Shown: positions 36,581-46,121 of the stretch, one piece after another
Layout of the letters: every line of letters begins with the position of its first letter
Numbering within the stretch: the first letter of the stretch is position 1
Assembly (NCBI GenBank): GCA_034770075.1
Contig: CM068383.1
Location: forward strand, 39,327,222-39,391,221
DNA length: 64,000 nucleotides
Direction: 5' to 3'
From: Aralia elata
Lineage: Eukaryota; Streptophyta; Magnoliopsida; Apiales; Araliaceae
Position numbers and translations under genes: made by a program
The notes under the pieces: model-generated
The model's database searches: none
What the model saw: the letters and a program-made list of their open reading frames with translations, nothing else
What the model was told of the DNA's origin: nothing

Positions 36581-37855
36581 AATACCCCCAAACTTAAATC
36601 TTTGCTTGTCCTCAAGCAAAATAAACCTAAACTAAAGAATTCAAAAACTTCTAATATAACCTAACTTGAACAATGAATTAATAAGCCGACAATGGTCTCA
36701 AAGGCATCAACACAAAGAACTCAAGAGAACAAACAAGGTGTTGCAAGTCTAAAATTTCAGTTAGCTAGTCATACTTTGCTTAAGGCCCCTTCCGTGTGTG
36801 TGTGAGTACCCAATAGCACTAAACCAACCAAGCTCGGATGAACTTGCAACCACATTACCTTATGAAATAATCAAAATAAACCCCCAAAACAACATGCTTA
36901 ACACATCACTCAATACAAAGGTATACAAATCACAATTCCAAAAATTTTGAGAATCAAGGGCTCTAGGTGAGTGCATTTTATGCTCCATCTCAACCTTAAG
37001 CACGCTCATATGGGCGAGTGCGTTTTACGCTCAACCTCAACCCCATGCAAAATTTGCAATAAACAATTTTTTTTCTTTAATCACAATTATAAGAGAGTGC
37101 GTTTTACGCTCTATCTCTCCTACGCATGTGTCCATGAGTGAGTGCGTTTTACGCTCCATCTCAACTCACCACATGACCATCAATTCAAACATAACAAAAT
37201 TGGACACCTTGGTTCGAGTGATGTTTAAACGAGTTCTAGAGTTTATAGATATTTTCCACAAGCATTCGGTTATAAAAGTCTTCTCTAAGCATACAACTAG
37301 CTTAATACTCATGGGTAAGTGCGTGAAAGTGAAAAGACGCATAAGCAAAATAATAACCAATAAACGATAAGCACAAAGACTAGGCAACAATTGTCTACTT
37401 CTCATGAGTTAGAATTTCTTCAAACAAGCTATTATCATTGACCATGGATTATGGTACAAATCAAATTAAAACAATGCTCAAGGGACACATCCTAAAAATA
37501 AATGAATTTTTTTTTTGAATAAAAAGAAAAACATACTTAAATCACGCAAAAACTAAATTAAAAACACACAAATACGAAGTACTACCCCCAAACTTAAACT
37601 TGACATTGTCCTCAATGTCTGATATAGGAAAAATTAAAATAGAAGACTTCCCTGAAACCGTGTCAAGCACCATTGATATCATCTTTCAATACCTCAAAGT
37701 TGGGAGCGTACCTGAAAGCAAATGAATAAAGAAATTAAAATGCAATTAAACCACTAAAATGCAATCAAACAAAAATAAAAGCAAAACAGTAAACTTGGGT
37801 TGCCTCCCAAGAAGCGCTTGGTTTAAAGTCGTTAGCTCGACTCCTTTATTTCCCA
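36581..37855 (-). other. I PPT and 3' untranslated region
   Basis: PPT at 36581-36595 (minus strand aagtttgggggtatt). The region carries four copies of gagtgcgttttacgctc-like sequence (about 36970-36992, 37016-37040, 37096-37116 and 37139-37163). A, B and D have one or two. A tract ccccaaacttaaac at 37586-37599 lies just downstream of the ORF, as in B. No other gene is seen. Confidence 0.75.
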
Positions 37856-38914
37856 TCAATCCGGCTCAATCGCAAAATTGACCATTGCATGCCGCCTCGT
37901 TGTTCTTTCTTTGATTTGCATGGCATGCATGCCTGGTTGGTGACCTTCAAACTTCGTCTCAACCGATGGCAAGAAGAAGCTTTCCTCAACTGCATCATCA
38001 ATTATTGCACTTGTGTCAAGATCGACATGAAGATCTTCTTCATGAACCAATGGGTGTTCGATGGGTTTGAAAACCTCGAATGTGACTTCTTGGTCTTCAA
38101 TTTCCTTTTCATGATCCCCATTCATGCTCCTCGTTTCATCAACCTCAGAATCATCATCCACAATAAGATGTACACTCTCAAAATTTTCACTAATAGCTTT
38201 GTGCGACTCCGCGCCATTTCCTTGATCATCCACCAAGCACCCCTCTTCACCTTCCTCCATAGGGTCAATCTCAGTATCGCTAGGTAAGGTGCAATGCGGG
38301 TGAATAATGTAAGAATTGGCAACATAGTTCATGATGCTCTGCACTAAAGCTTGTATATTTGCCAACCTAACCTCATTTTGAGAGATATGAGCCATGAGCT
38401 CCTCCCTCCTTCTTTCCGCTTTGTCACAACTATGCGAATTCACCAAACATTGCTCTTCACCTTCCTCTATAGGGTTAATCTGTGTAATACAAGGTGAGGT
38501 GCTTTGCGGGTGAATAAGCACTGCCTCGAGAAGTTGTGCCATTTGGTTCTCGACGCTTCGTAACAATTCTTGTTTCTCAATGAACAAGGGAAGAATCTCC
38601 TCCACATTAGATGTATCCTCATGGTATGGTGGAGGTTGGAATGAAAATTCTGAATGGTATGAGAGACTTGGATCAAAGCATTGATCTTGACTGTTGTCCC
38701 AAGAAAAGCTTGGATGATGTTGCCAACCCGGTTGATAGTAGTTTGGGTAGTAGTCAGCTTGATTCTGACTTTAGGCATTTTGAGTGGACTGGCCTTTAAG
38801 AGTGTCAATAGCCCTTGAAAGCGTTGCAAGTTGTTCTTGCAATTGCTCAAGAACTTTTGACAAACTTGGTTGCATCGTCCCTTCATAATCCCATTGATAG
38901 TTATGCTCATCCAT
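37856..38914 (-). pseudogene. I private ORF made of gag-linker and protease-connector remnants
   Basis: One frame runs from ATG at 38914 to 37856 with a single TAA at codon 48 (38771-38773). Recognisable pieces in order: a Gln/Leu-rich coiled-coil-like start; NYYQPGWQHHPSFSWDN, similar to the Athila gag linker NPGNRNHPNFSWSN; two segments like GALPSDTEVNP (TSPCITQINPIEEGEEQC and CTLPSDTEIDPMEEGEEG); and EDQEVTFEVFKPIEHPL, similar to the protease-RT connector QDQEVTFNVFKAMKFP. Capsid, knuckle and active sites are absent. Function unknown; it may be only a remnant, but the frame is long and the linker block is duplicated. Confidence 0.72.
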
Positions 38915-39028
38915 TAACTGAAAATAAAATAAAAAAAAACACAAAATAAATAATACGCAAATTATTTACAAGTCTAAATTAAAACCAATTCGATTGTCAT
39001 TAATATTGAAAAACACTAGAAGAACAAT

Positions 39029-39046
39029 TCCCCGGTAACGGCGCCA
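39029..39046 (-). other. I primer binding site
   Basis: Minus strand TGGCGCCGTTACCGGGGA; one difference from the tRNA-Asp PBS of D. Six bases from the LTR end at 39053. Confidence 0.87.
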
Positions 39047-39052
39047 AAAACT

Positions 39053-41306
39053 TGTTGGTCGATTTCGCAACCGATAAATACGCGCAAGTATATGCGGTCA
39101 ACAAGTAATAAAGTGATAAGAGAGTTGTCGAACCCACAGGGAATTGTTCTAGTGTATCCCAAGTACCAACTATATATCGTCTCGATTTTATTTAGACAAA
39201 TGATGATTTGAGTTTTTGTTGTTTGTAATGATTAAGAGATATGAAAAGCATTAAGATAACGAAATCTAATATTAACAAGTCTAAGATTGCAATTTCCCCC
39301 AACACTTCATTTGAATATCCTAACTCTCTCATTTGAATTAATTAACAACATAGAATTGCCAACCGAGAAATCAAAGCTACTTATAAGCCTCTGTCGATGG
39401 TCAAATTCGAATCTTCCTAATGCGGCGTGTAGGTATATGTCTATCCTACACACTATCAAGAGACTAATTTCAAGAACAATAACACGACACGTGTCACTAA
39501 ATCTCATTTACCGTCCCTTCAATTACCAACTTTCACATAGGAAGTCATTAAGAGTAGATTCTCCATTGGTTGCACACGGTATCTAGGTATATATCTATCC
39601 TAAATACTATCAAGTTACCTATCATTGAGGATAATCAACAAGACACACGTCACTTAATCTCAATTAATAACCCACAACAATCTTTAACTTTCGCATGATA
39701 TCATAACAAGGTCTAAACACTATAATCCGTTCGTCAAGTTCATATAGGTTCCCACGGTAATTACTAGCTAGGCAATTAAGATATGAAACATAAATTATGA
39801 TATACAATTCACAAATGAGTAATTAATAGCAAAGAGAGAGAAATCAATTCAAACTATGTGTTGGGTTCCATTGAAATCTTAGAATACAAGCTTTAGTTCA
39901 TGGTAGCTAAGCAAAACATCAAACACATGGTGTTCATCATAAAATTGAAATACAAATTCAAAGCAAAGCAAGAGATGATAAAACCCATTTAGAAGATATT
40001 CATATGTTGCTTGCTTGGTTGATGTCAATCTTTAGCTTTTCCTCTTCATTTGGCATTCGTTTCTCTTTTTGCTCCTGAGCTTGTTGCTGGAATTTTCTTG
40101 ATTTGTAGCCCTCAAGCTCCTCTTGATGATGTATGTGCAGCCACCCAAGGTTTAGATATGCCTTGACAATCCTTTCCTTCTTGGTTCTTTGGCTTGTGCT
40201 GAGTTTTTCCTTGTATTGCAGCACTTTTGCTCTCAATTTTGATGTTTTAGTGTAGCCTCCCCAATCCCTAGTTGTTTGAAATATGAAGCCCCAATGAGAT
40301 ATTATATAGTGCCTCCATGAAAACCCTAGCAAAAATCAGATTATGGGACAAAAATCCGCTCAGATCGCACCAAAAGGCCAGCTGGAATCGCACTCAGCAC
40401 GGCGTTGGCGCGCCCGCACGCCAGCCCGCGCGCCCGCGCCCAGCGCCTGGGCCGCACGCTGGCCGCACGCCCAACGCCGCACGCCCACGCCGCGCGCCCG
40501 CCGCAGCACGCCAGCGCGCGCGCCCGCGCCCAGCGCCTGGGCCGCACGCCCACGCCCGCGCCGCGCGCACCGCACGCCAGCGCGCGCGCCCGCGCCCAGC
40601 GCCTGGGCCGCACGCCCACCAGCCCGCTGCCGAGGCCCCGCGCGCGCGCCCAACGCCGCAACGCCCACGCCGCGCGCCCCGCACGCCGCGCCCATGCGCC
40701 CGCGCCCAGCGCCTGGCGCCCAGCGCCCCGCACACGCCCGCACACGCCCGCACGCCCAGCGCGCGCGCCCGCACGCCGCACGCCGTGCCCGCAGCTTGGT
40801 CGACGCCGCACGCCGTGCACGCATTCCAACGCCGTGCACGCCCAACTTCCAAATGTCATCAAATTAAGCCCCGAGCATCGCCAAACATAAATTTTCACCG
40901 TGTTATCATTCGGGCACGGGTATCTAAGCACGGGCTTGCACTTGTGGCTTGGCGGACGCCGCACGCCGTGCACGCTTCCCGACGCCGTGCACGCCCAACT
41001 ACCAAATGTTATCAAATTAAGCACCGAGCGTCGCCAATCACAAATTTCCATCAAACTACCATTCGAGCACAGACGTTCAGGCACGGACATTGAGTCAATA
41101 CAAACAACGATCCGAGCGGTCTTTATTTCAATTCCTACAAACATAATGAAAATGCATCAAAGCAACATAAAACATGTAAAAATAACTAAAAACTAATTTA
41201 TGTAGAAATAAGATAAAAATACATAAAAACCACATAAAATACCTAAAGACTTGCAAATTATCAAGGCCAAAAGTACCCAAATTGTGTGTATAAAATACAC
41301 TCATCA
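39053..41306 (-). repeat. I 5' LTR (right copy)
   Basis: 2254 bp, nearly identical to 34293-36580 except in the GC-rich cluster (40397-40800). Stem-loops at 40438-40452, 40528-40542 and 40594-40608. TATA box at 40299-40309; gacacgtgtc at 39486-39495. Confidence 0.94.
40397..40800 (-). repeat. GC-rich hairpin cluster in the I 5' LTR
   Basis: Same unit types as 35635-36060 but with different order and spacing of the three stem-loops (90 and 66 bp apart, against 96 and 114 in the other copy). Confidence 0.85.
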
Positions 41307-41311
41307 CTTAG

Positions 41312-43116
41312 CAGCCTTTGAGTTGTTGAAAAAGAAGTTGACAACAACACCTGTGATAGTGGCATCGGATTGGTCTCTTCCATTTGAGCTTATGTGTGAT
41401 GCCAGTGATAACGCTGTGGGCGTGGTATTGGGTCAGCGCAGAGACAAGGTTCTACATGCAGTTTACTATGCCAGCAAGACACTCTCAGAGGCCCAAATGA
41501 ATTACACCACCACCGAGAAGGAATTACTCGCTGTTGTTTATGCATTCGACAAGTTTCGGTCCTATCTCATTGGAACAAAGGTAGTGGTGTACACAGAGCA
41601 TGCAACAATTCGGTATTTGATTTCAAAGAAAGATGCCAAACCAAGGTTAATCAGGTGGATCCTTTTGCTCCAAGAATTGAACTTGGAAATAAAGGACAAG
41701 AAAGGCACGGAGAACCTTGTAGCTGATCATCTCTCCAGATTAGACAATTCGGAGCGGGAAGGTAAAGATAAGGCTGAAATAAATTATTATTTCCCTGATG
41801 AACAGTTATTTGCAGTAACATCTGAGATCCCATGGTTCGCTGATATTGTCAACTATCCTGTGAGTCATATACTACCACCAGATCTAACTTCTCAGCAGAA
41901 GAAGAAATTTTTGCATGATGCAAAGAGATACATGTGGGACCAGCCCTACTTGTTCAAACATTGTACTGATCTTGTGATCTGAAGGTGCATTCTCGATGTC
42001 GAGACTACCAGTATATTGCATGCATGTCATTCTTCTCTGTATGGCGGCCATTATGGACCGCAAAGAACCACAGCCAAAGTACTCCAAGCCGGGTTTTATT
42101 AGCCCACTTTGTTCAAAGATGCCCACCAATTCATAAAGAATTGTGATCGATGCCAACAGGTGGGCAACATCTCCAACCGCAATGAAATGCCACTAAATGT
42201 GATCTTGGAGGTGGAAATCTTTGACGTATGGGGAATAGACTTCATGGGACCATTCCCGTCATCCTGCAACAATCTCTATATCCTTCTTGCGGTTGATTAT
42301 GTATCCAAATGGGTGGAGGCTTCTGCTTTACCAACCAAAGATGCTAGGGTAGTTCTTAGATTCCTACAAAAGAGCATTTTCACTAGATTTGGCACTCCAT
42401 GAGCTATCATCAGTGATGAGGGCAGTCATTTCTGCAATAAACAGTTCACAGCCCTCCTAGCCAAATACGGAGTGAGGCACAGGATTGCCACGGCATACCA
42501 CCTGCAAACAAATGGGCAAGCCGAAGTGTCAAATAGAGAGGTCAAGAGAATTCTGGAGAAGATTGTTAATCCTTCCAGAAAAGACTAGTTATTGAAGCTA
42601 GATGAAGCATTACGGGCATATAAAACCGCCTATAAGACACCCCTCGGCATGTCCCCATACCATGTGGTCTATGGAAAAGCTTTTCATCTTTCGGTTGGAC
42701 TAGAGCACAAAGCATATTGGGCAATCAAGAAGTTAAACTTTGACCTATCTGCAGTGGGAGAAAGGAGACTTCTACAGCTAAATGAACTTGATGAGTTTCG
42801 TTTACAAGCCTATGAGAATTCCAAACTCTACAAAGAAAAGGTAAAGAGATGGCACGACTGAAAAATCATCGAGAGAAAAATTGAACCTGGCCAAGCGGTC
42901 TTGCTATTCAACTCTAGGCTCAAATTTTTCCCGGGAAAGCTCAAATCCCGATAGTCGGGTCCTTTTACCATCACCGCTGTATTCCCACACGGAGCAATCG
43001 AAATAATTGGAAAGGACAATGAACAACCGTTCAAGGTGAATGGCCAACGACTGAAACACTATTGGGGAGGCGAAGTCGATCGCCAAAAATCCTCAGTTGT
43101 CCTAGCCTTGGATTGA
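41312..43116 (+). pseudogene. D RNase H and integrase
   Basis: Continuation of pol after element I. RNase H: ELMCDASDNAVGVVLGQ, TTTEKELLAVVYAFDKFR. Integrase: HHCC region, GIDFMGPFPSS, IISDEGSHFCN, GQAEVSNREVKRILEKI, and a C-terminal part ending VVLALD. Stops: 41980-41982 (TGA for Arg), 42100-42102 (TAG for Trp), 42400-42402 (TGA for Arg), 42586-42588 (TAG for Trp), 42859-42861 and 42952-42954 (TAG for Trp). Confidence 0.88.
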
Positions 43117-43492
43117 GCACCAACGGGTAGCCGAGCTAACCGATTTTAAACCAAGCGCTTCTCGGGAGGCAACCCGAATTTATTGTTTACTTTTTATTCC
43201 TGTGTGATTATAATTTAGTTGGTACAATTTCATTTTAACATGTTTGTTTACTTTTCAGATATCCAATCACGCTCTCAACCGTGCAACTTGAACAGACTTT
43301 AAGTTTGGGGGTGTAAAGTACGATGCATTACGTATGCATCGTTTGTAAGTTTGAATTAAGATTTTCGTTCCTTTTTAGGTATGTTAGATGTTTTTAAGAA
43401 TTGAGCTTTTCACCTGATATTCTAATGTGTGTCAAGTGTGTTTCCTATGTATTTCCAAAAAAAAAAAAATTTCATCCAGAGAGTTTGAAGGT

Positions 43493-43615
43493 CGGCGCAG
43501 CTACGCCGTCCCTCAAGTCATCCAGTGCGCAGCTGCGCCGGGGTCTGTTTGAGCCATAACTAAGCATCAGCGCAGCTGCGCTCCCTCAACAGTACAACAA
43601 GGGCGCAGCTACGCC
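43493..43615 (+). repeat. Palindrome cluster of D before the accessory ORF
   Basis: Units at 43493-43506, 43526-43539, 43569-43582 and 43602-43615, each ggcgcagct(g/a)cgcc or a close variant, spaced about 33 or 43 bp. It is the third site in D with this private motif. Confidence 0.86.
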
Positions 43616-43634
43616 CATCGACTGGAATTTTTTT

Positions 43635-43642
43635 TATATATA
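43635..43642 (+). promoter_or_regulatory. TATA box before the D accessory ORF
   Basis: Reads tatatata, 20 bp after the last palindrome and 158 bp before the accessory ATG. Several aaaccctaa (telo-box-like) motifs lie between. An internal promoter is inferred, not shown. Confidence 0.5.
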
Positions 43643-43799
43643 GGACCCGTACCCATCCGTCCTGTCACATCAAAACATAAACCCTAAAACCTAAAACTCT
43701 CCCTATCAGCAGAGCAAACCCTCTCCCATCCTCTCTTGCTATCTTCACCAAACCCTAGCTACATCAAATCTCCACACCAAACCCTAATCACATTCAATC

Positions 43800-44948
43800 A
43801 TGCCGAAGATAGCACGCACACCCCAACCTTCTTCATCCAGCAGTGAGTCCGAATCTGCGGGTGGTGGCATCAACGCTCTGGATGCCACCAAATTCGTCAA
43901 CCTCTCAGCCCAGCACTACTACTGGGAGGTGCTGAGCGTCAAATCCTTCATACCGGAGAGGGGTTTGAAACCCAAGGCACAAGATGGGCGAATTCTGGAC
44001 CAAATCCGGCGTCTGGGCTAGTTGCTTTTCATCGAGACCCCAATGTCCGCCTCGATGGCCATTGTTCAGGAATTCTATGCCAATGCCCGGGAAACTCAAA
44101 ATGGTATCACCTTTGTACGGGGCGAGCAAGTCCCTTACACCGCGCAGGCAATTAACGAGCTCTTCCGCCTGCCCTCCACTACTGCTGAGATCACTAACTG
44201 GGTGGTTAATGAGCGCTTCAAGACTGATCTCGATGCTTTGGTGCAGGAGATGTGCCAGTCGGGCACTCAATGGAAGACTCAGTCGGGCACCACTCAGAAG
44301 GTCTAATTCCCCTAGACCGCGCTGAACAGATATGCCAAGGCGTGGTACGCCTTCATTTGCGCGAGTCTCCTGCCGACCACCCATCACCAGGACGTGACCC
44401 GGGACCGCACGGTTATCTTACACTGCATTCTGCGAGGGGGGAGCATTGACGTGGGTTACATCATTCACCACTTCATGCTTCGATTCATGCGGGCAGTCAC
44501 TTCTGGTGCCATTCCACATGCTTCGATAGTCACACGCCTTTATCTTGCGGCGAAGATAGAATGGGATGAGGAGACCCTCCAGTTGCCCATGCAGGACATT
44601 GACAGCGCCACGATCAGAAAGTACAATATATGGCGCGGTGGAGAGTCCCGGCCTAATGGGTTGGGTTTTATTATTGCTGATAAGGAGGAGGAGGACAGTG
44701 AGGATGATGTGCCTGCACTGCCAGTGCAGCAGAGGGGAGTCGGTGGACATGAGCGCGAGATGCGCCGCCTGCAGCGCCGCATGGACGCGTTGCACACGAG
44801 CTTCAGAGACTACCGTGTCTCCTTTGCAGGTGCACTGTCAGAGGCATTCAGCTAGCAGGGGGTCCACGTCGAGTTTCCCACCTTTGGAGTCAACATCCCT
44901 TATCCTCCGCCTGACACACCGCCTGGCGGCACCGAGGACGACTCTTAG
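43800..44948 (+). pseudogene. D accessory ORF (putative plant transposon protein family)
   Basis: Starts MPKIARTPQPSSSSSE. Conserved pieces: KFVNLSAQHYY, PERGLKP, VQEFYANARE, CQSGTQW, IPHASIVTRLY, IRKYNIWRGGESRP and an acidic run EEEDSEDD, then an Arg-rich segment. In-frame stops at 44019-44021, 44304-44306, 44313-44315 and 44853-44855; the natural end is probably 44946-44948. The frame is otherwise kept throughout. Confidence 0.8.
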
Positions 44949-46106
44949 GGGAGTACTCTTTACCCTTTTATCTCCAATGAGGACATTGAACATTTTAAGT
45001 TTGGGGGTATTAGGCTTGCCTATTTATTTGTGATGCTTTATTCCTGATGCTTTTATTTATTTGTCTTATAGTTAGTTAACTGTTTGTTTTCTTTTAGTCT
45101 TATTAATATTTGCATGATTCAAAAAAAAATGGTGAATTTCTCATGCTTATCATATCATGTAGTTGCATGATCCTAACATCTTGATTAGTAAACATCCTCA
45201 CTTGCTTGTGATGAGAATTGTTTTTTTGAAAATTGCTAATTGCTAAGACTTGGGTCGAATACCATGATATACTACAAATCTTGTCTTGTTTTGAGTCTAA
45301 TAGAACCGGTTAGCACGCCTTTATTAGTTATCTTACTAAGTAGCCTAAAGATTTGCATAATTGAGTTCTAGGGGAAATTGGTGTGTTAATAAAGAAAAAG
45401 CAAATGAGGGTAGTGTAGGCTGAGACAACACTTGTGTCTAAGTTTGGGGGAAAACTTAGTGAAGCATTTGAACAACGAGATGGAGCGTAAAACGCACTCG
45501 TTGTTGTTTATTATATATATAAAAAAAGATTATATATATATATATATATATATATGAATAAATGCTTGATTAGCCTAGTTTTGTGGCCTTTGATATTCGA
45601 GTAAGTACGCCCTAGGGGATGTCTCTACACCTAGCGCTCTAAGACCAATTGGTTTGGGAGTCGTTGGTCGAAAGCTCGCTACACGGGTATCATTGAAAAG
45701 CCTAAGGGAATTAGGCATTGCACAACCAAGTATCATAGTCCGAATAACCTCTAAGTCGGTCCCCAATCTAAACATAGCGTTGTCTTATCTGTAACTTACC
45801 CCATTTGTTGTGTTGCAAGTTTGAGTATACAAATTTCCCCCTAAGAAACATATTATGAGAATAATTTGGGTTGTTATAAGTTTGATGAATACTACACACA
45901 CACACTTTATCGCTCACTACAGGATTTGATTTGCATGACTATCATGGTACACGAACTAAGTTTTGGTTAGATGCTAGGATCTTCTGAGGCAAAACATTTG
46001 GATTTTTTACTAATTGTTGAGGATTCATGGTGTATTTATAGATTATTGCATTTCAACCATGTTTGCATTTATTTCATTGTAATTGCTTGAGGACAAGCAA
46101 CAGTTC
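44949..46106 (+). other. D 3' untranslated region
   Basis: No gene is seen. Includes aagtttgggggta just after the ORF (44997-45009), a conserved block at 45477-45740 and a TA-repeat at about 45520-45555. Confidence 0.7.
45477..45740 (+). other. Conserved non-coding block of the Athila 3' UTR (D copy)
   Basis: Contains gagatggagcgtaaaacgcac (45477-45497), then ttggtttgggagtcgttgg, cattgaaaa, a six-pair hairpin GCCTAA-gggaa-TTAGGC (45700-45716) and attgcaca. Relative to A and B the two parts are in the opposite order. Confidence 0.62.
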
Positions 46107-46121
46107 AAGTTTGGGGGTATT
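46107..46121 (+). other. D polypurine tract
   Basis: Reads aagtttgggggtatt directly before the 3' LTR. Confidence 0.87.

Larger units (their letters stand above)
34293..41306 (-). mobile_element. Element I: short non-autonomous Athila derivative
   Basis: 7014 bp, TSD cttag at 34288-34292 and 41307-41311. Both LTRs, a PBS (39029-39046) and a PPT (36581-36595) are present, but the internal region is only about 2.47 kb. It lacks the capsid domain, RT, RNase H and integrase. Outside the GC-rich cluster I count about nine differences between the LTRs, so insertion is recent. LTR ends and PPT closely match element B. Mobilisation by enzymes of a B-like relative is inferred. Confidence 0.93.
43117..43799 (+). 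other. Spacer between D pol and the accessory ORF
   Basis: Carries ttaagtttgggggtgta at about 43300 (a PPT-like tract), a run of A, a palindrome cluster (43493-43615), a TATA box (43635-43642) and a leader with repeated aaaccctaa motifs up to the ATG at 43800. The layout resembles a promoter with a 5' UTR. Confidence 0.7.
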
